Part shown: in pieces, positions 37,018-47,167 of the stretch
Position numbering within the stretch: the first letter of the stretch is position 1
How the letters are laid out: every line of letters begins with the position of its first letter
Assembly: GCA_003864495.1 (NCBI GenBank)
Contig: ML133431.1
Location: 111,955 to 175,954, forward strand
Reading direction: 5' to 3'
Length of the DNA stretch: 64,000 nucleotides
Origin: Nemopilema nomurai
Taxonomy: Eukaryota; Cnidaria; Scyphozoa; Rhizostomeae; Rhizostomatidae
Program-made: the position numbers and the translations under genes
Notes under the pieces: generated by a model
What the model was told of the DNA's origin: nothing
Seen by the model: the letters and a program-made list of their open reading frames with translations, nothing else
Database searches by the model: none

Positions 37018-38379
37018 TTATTGTGATATTGGTAATTGAAATTCATTATCTTGTATTTCAATTGGTGACGCACCTTTTAATGCGTCTAATAAACTTGCAT
37101 TTAATGTAGTAATTATTGCATGTTTATTTAATAAGGAATTTGTATACACTCAAAAGTGAGTAAATAATTCTTGCAAAAATTTAATTGCATTAAAATAATT
37201 TTGAATACTCATATTGATTGAATTGATAGTTGATTTTAATTTGTTTAGGATTTCCAATCTGGTTTGATTTTGCTTTTTTTCTGTGATTAGAAATGTTAAA
37301 ATTATCGATTTTTGATTAATAAATGATTCGATTTGGGTTTTAAGTGAATTTAATCATGATATTAATATTGTTATTTGTTTAATTTGTCATTTAATAGGTT
37401 TGATATTTGGTTTTGGTAAATCGGTTTGTAATAGTTTGTTTTCAAAAGTTTTTAATATTGTGTCTAAATCAATGACTTTTTTCAAATATTTTCGATATTC
37501 TAATTGATATTTAAATGCTTTATTTAATGTTTTTTCCGGATTTGTGGTTGGCATTAGAGCGATTTTAAATAAATAATTTAAGGGGATAATTTTTTTAATG
37601 TCGTTTAAATTATTTAAAAAAACTGGTGATTTATTTTGATTTTTAAGTGCTTGAGAATCATAATTTATATTATTAATATTAATTCATGCAACATTCTTGC
37701 TCACCTTTGTTATCAAAGATGATGATTTATTAATCATTTTTAAAAATTTATTAATTAATGTATCAATTGTTGAACGTTTAATTGTTAAGGAATTTATATA
37801 AACTAAAAATTGCATCAAATAAGTTTGAAGGGATTTAATTTTAGTTTGATAAATTGAAAAATCATAAGCAATTGATTTTAAAAAAAACATAAATTGTTTA
37901 TTAATATATGAACTCGTTATTGGAGTTGATTGATTTGCTAATAAAAATTCTCGTTCCGAAAAATGTTCTGTCAATACTTGACTAATTATTTCTAATTGTA
38001 TTGATAAATTAAGTATTTTAAAAATTTGTCGCTTAATTTGGTCTTTGATGTTTGTTGGTCAAGTTGTTTGTGATAATTCAGCTTGAAAACTTCTTAATAT
38101 TTCTGATAAGTTAAATTCGTTTGAAAAGGGTTGAGTAGATTTTAATGTATATAAATTTTGATTGGTTGATGATTTTTTAACAGTGATTTTGATTAGATAT
38201 TTTTTTGAAAAAGTTTTTTGGATTGCATTAAGTTTAATAAATAATGGTTGTGGTTTTTGAACTTGCAAATTAGCATAACTTACACTAAAACCAATTATTA
38301 ATAATGAAATCGTCATTCAAAAAAATATTTTATGCGATTGTTTTAAGTAAAATAATTTTAAATTATTAAAAAATTTCAT
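37018..38379 (-). CDS. Membrane-anchored protein, unknown
   Basis: A 453-aa protein with one N-terminal membrane helix (WMTISLLIIGFSVSYANL) and a long helical, Asn/Lys/Ile-rich extracytoplasmic part. There is no lipobox and no recognised domain. Two stretches look alike (SYINKQFMFFLKSIA...YLMQFLVYINSLTIKR and SIQNYFNAIKFLQELFTHFWVYTNSLL), suggesting an internal duplication. It stands upstream of the rRNA operon in the same direction and is preceded by a terminator hairpin of the next gene. Confidence 0.6.
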
Positions 38380-38479
38380 ACTAAATATTTTACACACATA
38401 ATATTAAAAACTTATATTTTATAATATGGTGAAAATCAAAAATTTATGATTAAAAATAATGATTTAAATACATAAAAAT

Positions 38480-38514
38480 AAACCCCCAATCTTATTAAAA
38501 AGAAATGGGGGTTT
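38480..38514 (-). terminator. GC-stemmed intrinsic terminator
   Basis: AAACCCCCA at 38480-38488 pairs perfectly with TGGGGGTTT at 38506-38514. On the minus strand it is followed by a T-rich tract, so it terminates the surface-protein gene that ends at 38555. It is the strongest hairpin in the window. Confidence 0.85.
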
Positions 38515-38554
38515 AGTTTTCGTAATTAATTTAACTATAAGTTAATTTTATTAA

Positions 38555-39291
38555 TTACTTGAAAGATGTTGCTCGTATTCCAGTTGTAGCTTCAAGTTTA
38601 ACAACTTTATCTTTAATTTCAGATTTTGAAATTATTTGAATATTTCCAGAAACATCAACAGATAAGGCAAATTCAGCGTCACTTCCATCGGTATTCGCTA
38701 TTCCATCTTTTTTGAAAAGTACGTACTTGTCTAAATCAGCACCTTTTTTGATTTTACCGTCGAATAAAACAGTTTTGGCTTTGCCTACTCCCAATTTAGA
38801 ATTTGGATCCTCGTTTTTAAGAGTATATACTGTTTTCCCGTCCTTATTTCATGTTTGATCAACTCTGAAAGCACCATGTGCCCTATCATTAAAGGAATTG
38901 ATACCAGTTGTTGTAAGTTTGAAGGTAATTGCGTTGCTTAAACGAGCAGCTCATTTGGCTTTACCATCAATTCCAATACCTTTTGTTGCTTGTTGAACTG
39001 CAAATTTTATAGCATCCACTTTTTGTCAAAAATCACTTATAACAAGTGTTTTTTCATCATTTGCTTGAATGCACCAAATGATTTTGTCCCCATAGCGTCT
39101 TTGATACCTGGAATTGTTCCGTCATGAATTCTTCCAATTGCATATGGGCTTATAATTTCACCTTTATCAACTGTTGTTGTTGTTGATGATTTATTTCTTA
39201 ATGCGATACCTAAACCAGCACCTCCTAATGCAATCGCAATTGAAATTCCACCAACTGCTAATAAATACATTAAATTTTTATTATTGTTCAT
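38555..39291 (-). pseudogene. Membrane-anchored surface protein with shared repeat domain, frameshifted
   Basis: The N-terminus has a membrane helix (LLAVGGISIAIALGGAGLGIAL) and a Thr-rich spacer. The first frame ends at 39037-39039. Coding continues one frame away to the stop at 38555-38557. One extra A at the AAA run (39060-39062) gives one protein of about 245 aa. The part beginning KSFGAFKQ and ending with NTDGSDAEFALSVDVSGNIQII matches, domain for domain, the two repeats of the divergent collagen-like protein at 39534. The ribosome site AAAAAAGGGAG precedes the ATG. Function is unknown; it is likely surface exposed. Confidence 0.65.
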
Positions 39292-39307
39292 ATATTTTCT
39301 CCCTTTT

Positions 39308-39337
39308 TTATGTACATAATATGTCCAAAAAATTATA
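39308..39337 (-). promoter_or_regulatory. Promoter with 12-bp palindrome
   Basis: On the minus strand a TATAAT -10 box lies at 39332-39337, 41 bases before the start codon. Between it and the gene is the perfect palindrome TTATGTACATAA (39308-39319), placed like an operator. Confidence 0.45.
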
Positions 39338-39533
39338 ACACTATTTTTTATTATTTTTGTAATTTTATTTAAATATTCTTAATTAAGAACTGAATAAAAC
39401 ATTCATTGATAATTTGATAAGAATTATTTTATGAAATAATTGAATTAATAATTTAAATTGAAATTGATTAAAAATGTGTTATTATTAAACACGAATTATA
39501 ATTTTTATAAATTTAAAAATAGGTGGGTAAAAA

Positions 39534-41282
39534 TTGAAAAAATATAATATTTTAATCATTGCTTTTGTTGTTCTAGCAATTATTTTAGGTTCAACTGGAA
39601 TTGGATTGTCTTTATATAAAATTAAACCTAAAGAAAACATTATTGGAAAAGGTCCGCAAGGTCCAAAAGGTGTTAAAGGTGATAAAGGTGATGCTGGTTT
39701 ACAAGGTCCAAAAGGTGATAAAGGTGAAGCTGGTTTACAAGGTCCAAAAGGTGATAAAGGTGAAGCTGGTTTACAAGGTCCGCAAGGTTTACACGGTGTT
39801 AAAGGTGATAAAGGTGAAGCTGGTTCACAAGGTCCGCGCGGTTTACAAGGTGTTAAAGGTGATAAAGGTGAAACCGGAGCACAAGGCCCAGGTGGAGAAA
39901 AAACACCAGCTGAAAGTGCATCTTCTTTATATGGTGGTTTTATCAAAAGTTTAAGCGAAGAGCAAAAAACCGAAATGGTTAATAAAATAGTCTTAAATGA
40001 TTGGCTTACTAAAACTAATAGAATAGGTTTCAATGAATATTCAGATTTATTAGATTTGGGGAAAATCACAAATTTTGAATATTTAAAAAAATTGTTAAAA
40101 TACCCCTTAAAAGATAAAATATATCCGTCCAATAAAATGTTACACGATTCCGGTGTTGAACTTGAAATGGAATTTGGTTTTAGGGGTCGATACTCGCTTT
40201 TAAGTAATAATTACGATTTGAGTTTTAATATTATATTAAAGTTTGAAAGTGATGGAAGACCAATTTATATTTTAGGAATTCCAAGCAAAAAACAAAAAGA
40301 ACAGGGAACGATTTTAGGAACATCGGTTATAAAAAATATTTCAACCCTTATTAGTGCCGGAACAGCAATTGGAACAAAATCACAATATCAAGTTATATAT
40401 TCGAAAGAAGGAAGTGCTGCTATAGTGGAAGCGGATGGGACGAATGCAAAATTTGCAATCGTTTTAGAAACAAGAACGGGAAAAGTTAGATTTGTAAATT
40501 TTGGTGCAGCACCAATAAGTACTCCCGGTCAACCAACTTATTTGAAAAGTGTGAATAAAAATATCTTTATTAGAAGTGAGGATATTTATCAACATACTTT
40601 GGCTGATCGTAATCATCCATTGGCATTATATGGTGGATTTCAAAAATTAACTAATGTTGAAAAAGCAACAATAGAAAAATATATCGAAATTGATCCTGTG
40701 ACGGGAAGAATGCTTCTTGAAGTTAATAATGGCAAAAGTCGACTTCTTGTCGATGTTAATCCTTTAGACGATCCGGCTAAAATTACTGATTGAACAAGAT
40801 TTAAAAGCAATTATATTTTTAATCGTGAAATTTTACAATTATTAAATTTCAAATATAAAATCAAATTTGAAGTTTTTTCACCAACGATTAAATTTAATAA
40901 TAATGATCGGGTTATTTATTTTTGACTTTGATTAACTTATATTGAAAATAATCAATCACCGCAGTTTGTTTTTAAAACTGATTCATCATCACCTGATTTT
41001 GGCACAATTGGAAAAACGGTTGGGCGTCAAATTGGTGACAAAATTAATGCTGAAACTGCAATTGGAATTGATAAGCAATGACAAATTTTATACGGAACTG
41101 GTGATGTAAGTGAAAAAGCAAAAGATGATGGAACAAACGCAAAATGAGCGATTGTTTTAGAAACAAAAACCGGTAAATTGTGAATTGTTAATATGTCAGG
41201 AAAAAATGCTGCAATAAACGAGATAAGAACTAAAATTGATACTTTTGATTTAGAAGTTGATGATCAAGTGAAAAAAACTTAA
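39534..41282 (+). CDS. Collagen-like surface protein with two repeat domains
   Basis: A 582-aa protein with an unusual TTG start (39534), chosen because AGGTGGG sits 6 bases upstream and the next residues form the membrane helix ([23 protein letters not shown]). About 27 Gly-X-Y triplets follow (39652-39897; 36-base units encoding [12 protein letters not shown]). Two homologous domains come next. The first starts [11 protein letters not shown] and ends [23 protein letters not shown]; the second starts [10 protein letters not shown] and ends [23 protein letters not shown]. The same domain occurs once in the divergent neighbour. Intact, with TGA Trp codons. Probably a surface stalk carrying binding domains; the ligand is unknown. 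Confidence 0.8.
39652..39897 (+). repeat. 36-base Gly-X-Y repeats
   Basis: Near-identical 36-base units ([12 protein letters not shown]) repeat in tandem within the collagen-like gene, with variant units ([14 protein letters not shown]) toward the end. This repeat unit differs from that of the other collagen-like gene, so the two arrays expanded separately. Confidence 0.85.
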
Positions 41283-41371
41283 ATCATTTTTTGATTAAAA
41301 ATAAACGTTCAAATATTTATGATTCCGTTTCGTAATTGTAAAAAACTAATTAAATCTTAATTAAAATTTGC

Positions 41372-41402
41372 AAAATAATTTGTGATTTTTAAAAATTATT
41401 TT
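41372..41402 (+). terminator. Terminator-like hairpin after the collagen-like gene
   Basis: A perfect 10-bp stem, AAAATAATTT at 41372-41381 and AAATTATTTT at 41393-41402, lies 90 bases after the stop codon. AT-only, so only weakly convincing. Confidence 0.4.
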
Positions 41403-41488
41403 GAATTAAAAGCAATAAAAATATTTTTCAAAATATTAAAAAAGTTAATTTCGCGTTTTTGATGCGGTTTGATTTATTAGATAAAAAA

Positions 41489-41892
41489 ATGAATTTAAAA
41501 AATGTTTTAGTAAAAGAAATAAACACAATTGATTTTGAAAGCATTAAAGAAAAAATTGATTCTTAAAAAAATTAGAAGAAATTGAATTCAAAAATAAAAA
41601 TTTTTGGGACAAAAAAGAAAAAATTGAAAAATATAGTAAATTTATTAAAAGAAAAGATTTAATTACAAGTTGTTTATTAAGTGAAAAAAAAGAGAATCGA
41701 TGAAAAAACGAACCAAAACTTTATGGTGATGATCAAAAATCTAAAAACGCACGAAATAGTTTGTTTCATCATACTTATTTAAAAGAAGATTCAGATCCAA
41801 CCCATATCATTAACTTATGATTTGAATGAATGGAAAAGAAAATTAATCCCAAATCAAAAAATCACAAACGTTTTAACAATAAAAAATACTAA
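41489..41892 (+). pseudogene. Small hypothetical protein, frameshifted
   Basis: From ATG 41489 (or 41462 in the same frame) coding runs about 25 codons and meets TAA at 41564. One extra T at 41563-41564 would carry the reading into the adjacent frame, which stays open to the TAA at 41890-41892 and includes NSLFHHTYLKEDSDPTHIINLWFEWMEKK. The restored product has about 134 aa. The family was not recognised. It sits directly before the restriction-modification genes and may belong to the defence island. Confidence 0.4.
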
Positions 41893-41961
41893 TTAAACGA
41901 ATTTAAAACTATATTTTTTTGTCAACAAATTAATAAATGAAACCAAGACAAATTATATAAA

Positions 41962-41983
41962 TTTAATTCATAATATAATTTAA
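41962..41983 (+). promoter_or_regulatory. Shared 22-bp element upstream of the first methyltransferase
   Basis: TTTAATTCATAATATAATTTAA occurs here and, base for base, at 45914-45935 before the second methyltransferase. It contains a TATAAT box (41974-41979). The gene start is 158 bases away, so a second promoter nearer the gene is possible. Confidence 0.55.
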
Positions 41984-42140
41984 ATATATAATAAAAAACA
42001 ATATTTCAAATTGGAAAAAAGATTAATTTTATGATCTTGAAATCAAATAATACAATTATCAAATAATCAAAAATATACAAACACAAATTTATTTTTAACA
42101 TCATTTTGCACAATTTAACCAACAAATATTAATTAAACCT

Positions 42141-43556
42141 ATGAATAAAAATTCAATTTTAAACGTTAAAAAAAATGGTCAAGTTTTCACTCCTTTAGCA
42201 ATTGTAAAGTTAATTTTAAATAAAGTTGGTTATTCGGGTAAAAAAATATTAACAAAAAAAATTATTGATAATAGTTGTGGAACTGGTAACTTTTTAATCG
42301 AAATCATTGAAAGATTTTGTAACGAATTTCTTAAAACGAATCAAGATTTAATCAAACTAAAAAAGCAATTAGAAAAATATATTTTCGGAATTGAAATTGA
42401 TCCTAATTTATGAAAAATTTGTAAGCAAAAAGTGGATTTAAAAGCAGCAGAATATAACGTTACAAATGTTAATTGACAAATATTTTGTGAAAACACAATT
42501 GAATGTAATAAATTTAATCAAAAAATGGATTACGTGGTTGGAAATCCACCATATGTAAGGGTTCGTAATTTATCTAAGCATAGCACAATCAAAAAATTTC
42601 CTTTTTGTAAAAGTAGTAATACCGATTTGTATTTGGCATTTTTTAATATTGGTTTAAATATGTTAAAAAAAACTGGTAAATTAGGTTATATAGCACCTAA
42701 TTCATATCTTAAATCAATTGCTGGTAAACATTTACGCAAACACATTTTAGATAATAGACTAATTATTTATTTAAAAGATTTTGGTTGAGCTAAAATTTTT
42801 AATCAATATGCAACTTATTCAACGGTGTTGATTTTAAGAAATCAAAATCTCAACACAAAAAGATTCAAATATGAAAATTTTCAAAATCAAATTAAAAATA
42901 TTAAATTTACTGATTATGACCAAGATGCGAAAAAAGAATTGATTTTTGATGATGAAATCAAAACCATTTTAAATTCAAATCCACATCAAAAAGTAATTGT
43001 AAAAAATGGTTTTGCAACTTTAAACGATAAAATCTTTTTTAATCAAGAAAAAAAATGATTTGGATTTAATAAATATTTAATTCGAACTTTCAAAGCATCA
43101 ACTGGTAAAAAATTTTGAACATTTTTCCCATATAAAAAAAATAATGCCCAAGCATTAAGTTGAGAAGAAATTAAGAAAATGGACAAATTAAAACAATTCT
43201 TACTAAAGCACAAATTAAAACTTGATAAAAAAACAAAAGATAGCAAATGATATTTATTTGGAAGAAATCAAGCTGTAAAAGACGTTTATAAACCTAAATT
43301 TGCTATTAATAACATAATTAGAAATAAATCTGATATTAAGTTAGAATTTTTGGAATACGGAGAAGGAATATATAGTGGTTATTATATTACTTGAAATGAT
43401 TCTGTCGATAAAAAAATCATCGAAAAAATTATAAAAAATGATCGATTTGTTAATTTTGTTAAAAAACTTGGTTTTTATAAACAGAATGGATTTTTATTCT
43501 TTCGAAGTAAAGATTTAGAGAAATTTATTAATTATGAGCTACAAAATCCACAATAA
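42141..43556 (+). CDS. N6-adenine DNA methyltransferase (TaqI-like, gamma class)
   Basis: A 471-aa type II modification enzyme. Motif I reads IIDNSCGTGNF (residues about 48-58) and the catalytic motif IV reads VVGNPPYVRV near residue 131, the NPPY form of adenine methylases with the TaqI motif order. A C-terminal half without enzymatic motifs would be the target-recognition region (WYLFGRNQAV, PKFAINNIIRNK). The last 23 bases overlap the restriction endonuclease gene, a typical RM arrangement. The host DNA target sequence cannot be predicted from here. Confidence 0.85.
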
Positions 43557-44265
43557 TCAACAAAAAATTTTATACGTACTAAAAGATTCGTATTATGAGT
43601 ATTTAGAATCAGGATCACGTTCAAATAAAAAGTTAAAAATTTTACACGGCGCAATTGCAAATGATTTAAAAAACCAACTTTCAAAAGAATATCAAATTTT
43701 TTCACTCAGTCAAAATGATTCACGTGAAATTAAAGTTAAAGGAAAATATTACGATAAAACCGTTGATATTGCAATTCAAAAAAACAATCAAATCATTGCT
43801 TGTGTGGGAATTAAATTTATTATGCAAAATTATGCTCAAAACGCTAACAATTATTTTGAAAATTTAATTGGCGAAACAACCAATATTCAATTATCGGGTG
43901 TTCCTTATTTCAATATGTTGTTTTTACAAGAAAAAATTCCTTATTTTAATTCGAATGGCGAAATTAAAAAATTTGAAAAAATAACCGCAAAAATATTACA
44001 AAAATATTTCTTATTATACGAAAAACAACAATCACAACATTATCATGTGCCAAAAATGTTTTTTATCGGTTTATTAAAAAACAATGTTATGAATTTAAAT
44101 GAAATTAACAACAAAACACAATTTAAAGACTGTTTTTTAAGGCAAAAAGAAACATTTGTGTTTGATTGAAAGTCGTTTGAATCTAAAAGCCAAAAAATTA
44201 TAATCAATGAATACGAGTTGTTTATCAATAAATTAATAAAGTTAGTATTAATAAATCAAAATTAA
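43534..44265 (+). CDS. Probable type II restriction endonuclease
   Basis: A 243-aa protein overlapping the methyltransferase gene by 23 bases, the main reason for the call. Features fit a PD-(D/E)xK nuclease: TVDIAIQKNNQIIACVGIKF gives an acidic residue, a turn and a strand ending in x-K. A glycine stands where the usual acidic E/D of ExK would be, so catalysis needs another ligand. The following NYFENLIGETTNIQLSGVPY and IPYFNSNGEI are typical of small RM nucleases. Its end overlaps the convergent ParB-like gene by 4 bases. Confidence 0.65.
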
Positions 44266-45692
44266 TTATTCTTTATTAAATCTAAATATCTTTTAATTGT
44301 TTCGCCAAAAGCATCGACAATTTTAATATATTTGTGTAAATTTTCAAAAGTAGTAAAAAAATCAGTATTTTGGTGAATAATCTTATTTAATTCATATAAA
44401 GTATTATTTTGAATAAGAGCATAAAGAGGTTTTAGATCAACTTGATTTTTAAATTCGCTGTTTGATATGTCATTTATAATTGTTTTGATTTTTTGATATA
44501 TAGAAGGGCGTTGTTGATTTTTATTAATTTCGAAATTTTCAAATACATTATTAGCTTTATTAGAATATTCTGCACAAAACATTTCAACTATCGGTCGAAT
44601 TGAAATAAAACACAATAATTTGAGTTTTGTCAATTTATTTTGAGGAATTTCGTTGATTGAATTAATCAATTCATATAATTTAGAATTTTTATTTTCTTCA
44701 AGATATGGTGTTAGTAATGGAAATCAACGATATTTTGGTTTAATTGGTGGTTGTGCGATTGAAATATTTAATGTTTGGATGTTTGAATTTAATATTAACT
44801 GACTTTGATTTAATCGAATTTCAATTTGTTCTAACTCTGTCAATACATTTGTGACAAAATCCGTAGATGAATCTGGAAACATTTTTTTAATTGCATCTAA
44901 AGTTTTTTGACTTGCTGCTGTGTTATAAAAAAAATCGGTGGATTTGATTTTGGTGTTACGAATAAGATAAAGAACTGTCATAAGAATTCTTTTTTCTGTT
45001 ATTTTTTTATCTAAACTTATATAATTTTTATTTGATTCTTTTTTAACCATTAATCATTCACGAAAAAGCTTACTTTGAAGCATTCCTCTCGCTGGTGTGT
45101 ATTTTAAAATTGATTTTTTATTAATTTCTTCCAAAAAAATTGTAAAACCATATTCTTTGAAATTTTCAAAAATAAATATAGCTTCTGGTTGTTCGTTTGC
45201 AATTCTTTCTTCTCAGGTTGGTCAAGCGCGCATTGTTTTTCCATCACTTGTATTGTTACTATGAAGCCTCTCTAAGGTTATATTAGCCTCAGATCGATTT
45301 AATTCAGTTTGGAAATAACATTCTTGAAATGTTGCTTTTACTTTAGATACTTGATCATTATATTTCAATAAAATTGCATTTAAATAATCAAAAAATTCTG
45401 GATTAATTGTTTTGATTTCATTACGAAATTCTTCTTTTAAAATAAATTTTAAAACAAAAACCCTACGATTTCCATCTAAAACAATATATTTTGTTGGTTC
45501 GGTTTGTAAAAGTATAAAATGCTTGTAACGTAAATTATTAACTAAAATATCAACCATCAATTCTGATATTTGTTTACGATATTTTCTACGCATTGCAAAA
45601 AAACATCACGGTTGATTATGAGTGTTTTTGTGTTTTAGTAAAATAAAACGTGGATTATCTAAATCCAAATGTAATTTATTTATATCAATCAT
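44262..45692 (-). CDS. ParB-like protein with HEPN-like C-terminus
   Basis: A 476-aa protein. The N-terminus LHLDLDNPRFILL and the DGNRR motif (residues 73-77, followed by VFVLKF) mark a ParB/Srx-like domain, a fold that in phage defence and DNA modification systems acts as NTPase or nuclease. The C-terminal part shows SIRPIVEMF (Arg366, Glu370) and later LNKIIH (His440). This R-x3-E plus N-x3-H pattern recalls HEPN-family RNases, but the domain call is my inference. It is divergent from the methyltransferase at 45958 and paralogous to 47168, whose C-terminus has the same motifs. Confidence 0.6.
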
Positions 45693-45913
45693 AATAAAAA
45701 ATAATTTATTTATATATGAATACAAAATAAGTATAACTTATTTTATTTAAAATTCAATAAAAAAAATACTTATCTTAAAGTTTGTTAACAGAATTATTCA
45801 ACTGAATTATACAGTGATAATTATAATGATTTTTTAATCTACTTTTTTGTGAATAAATACCTAAAATCAAACTTTATTAAATTAATCTAGAACAAATTAT
45901 TAATTTATTATAA

Positions 45914-45935
45914 TTTAATTCATAATATAATTTAA
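45914..45935 (+). promoter_or_regulatory. Shared 22-bp promoter element of the second methyltransferase
   Basis: Identical to 41962-41983, with a TATAAT -10 box at 45926-45931. The start codon is only 22 bases further on, so here the element is very probably the promoter. A common regulator of both modification genes is conceivable. Confidence 0.6.
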
Positions 45936-45957
45936 TTATTAAATAAGCATAAAACGA

Positions 45958-47166
45958 ATGAATGAATTAAAGAACACTTTCGAACTTACGCATTATAGTA
46001 ATTGGCCGCAAGAAATAAATGCTAATCCGAAACCAATTCCTTTAAAAAAAAACAATAAAATTGGATTGATTAGTTTTGCTTCGTATTTAGCTATGTATCA
46101 TCCATCACTTAGTGATTTTTTAATTGAAAGATACAGCAAAAAGAATGATTTAATTTTTGATCCTTTTTCTGGACGTGGAACAACTTTATATAGTGCAAGA
46201 TTATTAAAAAGACGTTTTGTTGCTACCGATTTAAATCCTTATTCATACATTCTTTCAAAAGCAAGAGCGAAAATTTTTGATGTTGATAAATGCTTAGAAA
46301 AAATCACAGAATGAAAAACAATGTTTTTAAAACACCAAAAAACATATCTTCAAAAAATCCATGAATCAAAATTTGAAGACATTAGAAATTATTATTCCAA
46401 TTCAACTTTAGCACAATTGATATTTTTTCAAGAGAAATATGGAAAAAATTGAAATAAATTAGATAATAACGCAACGTTTTTATTAGCATTATTAGCAGGA
46501 ATTATGCATGGACCAATGCGAAAAGACGGAACAACGATTTATTTGTCAGTTAGTATGCCAAATTGAGTATCAATGGCACCTAATTATGTTAAAAAATATG
46601 TCAAAAAACATCAATTAATTAAACCTGATGTTGATATTTTTGATCAATTAAAAGCGCGCTTTTTGAAATATGCAAAATACAATTTAAATAATTTAATAGA
46701 AGGTGACGTATTTTTACATGACGTTTCAAAACCATTCAATAATATTAATAATAATAGCATCGATTTAACAGTCACATCACCACCGTATTTAAATATTGTT
46801 AATTATACTGGTAACAATTGATTAAAGCTATGATTATTAGGTTTTGAACGCAAACAATTATCAAAGCAAATTAAATTAGCTGATAATTTAAAAATTAAAG
46901 AATATAAAGCTTTTATGATCAAATTTTTGAATAATTTGTATCCAAAAATGAAATCTAAAGCACGAGTTTGTTTAGTGGTTGGAGATGTCCATGATAAAAA
47001 TTTAATTAAAATCGTTTGAGATGAGATTAAAAATCAAGTTCAATTTAAATTTGATAGTCTTTTTCATTATCACAATCACAAAAACCGTAAACACAGTAAT
47101 TCATTAAATATTAAAAAAGGGAGAGCAACTAAAATTGAAAAAATTTTAGTTTTGAGGAAATTATAA
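45958..47166 (+). CDS. DNA methyltransferase (N4-C or N6-A)
   Basis: A 402-aa SAM-dependent DNA methylase. The SAM motif DLIFDPFSGRGTTLYSARLLKRR is at about residues 60-82 and the catalytic TSPPYLNIVNY motif near residue 275. The order SAM motif then SPPY is the reverse of beta-class enzymes. The start was set at ATG 45958, preceded by the shared promoter element. The gene is followed after one base by the ParB-like gene at 47168, so they form an operon, and a second ParB-like gene diverges from its front. It may modify DNA that the flanking ParB/HEPN proteins sense. Confidence 0.85.
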
Positions 47167-47167
47167 A

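Noticed and set aside
39485..40132. A 215-codon minus-strand frame with proline-rich repeats
   Set aside because: A mirror of the Gly-X-Y repeat on the plus strand.
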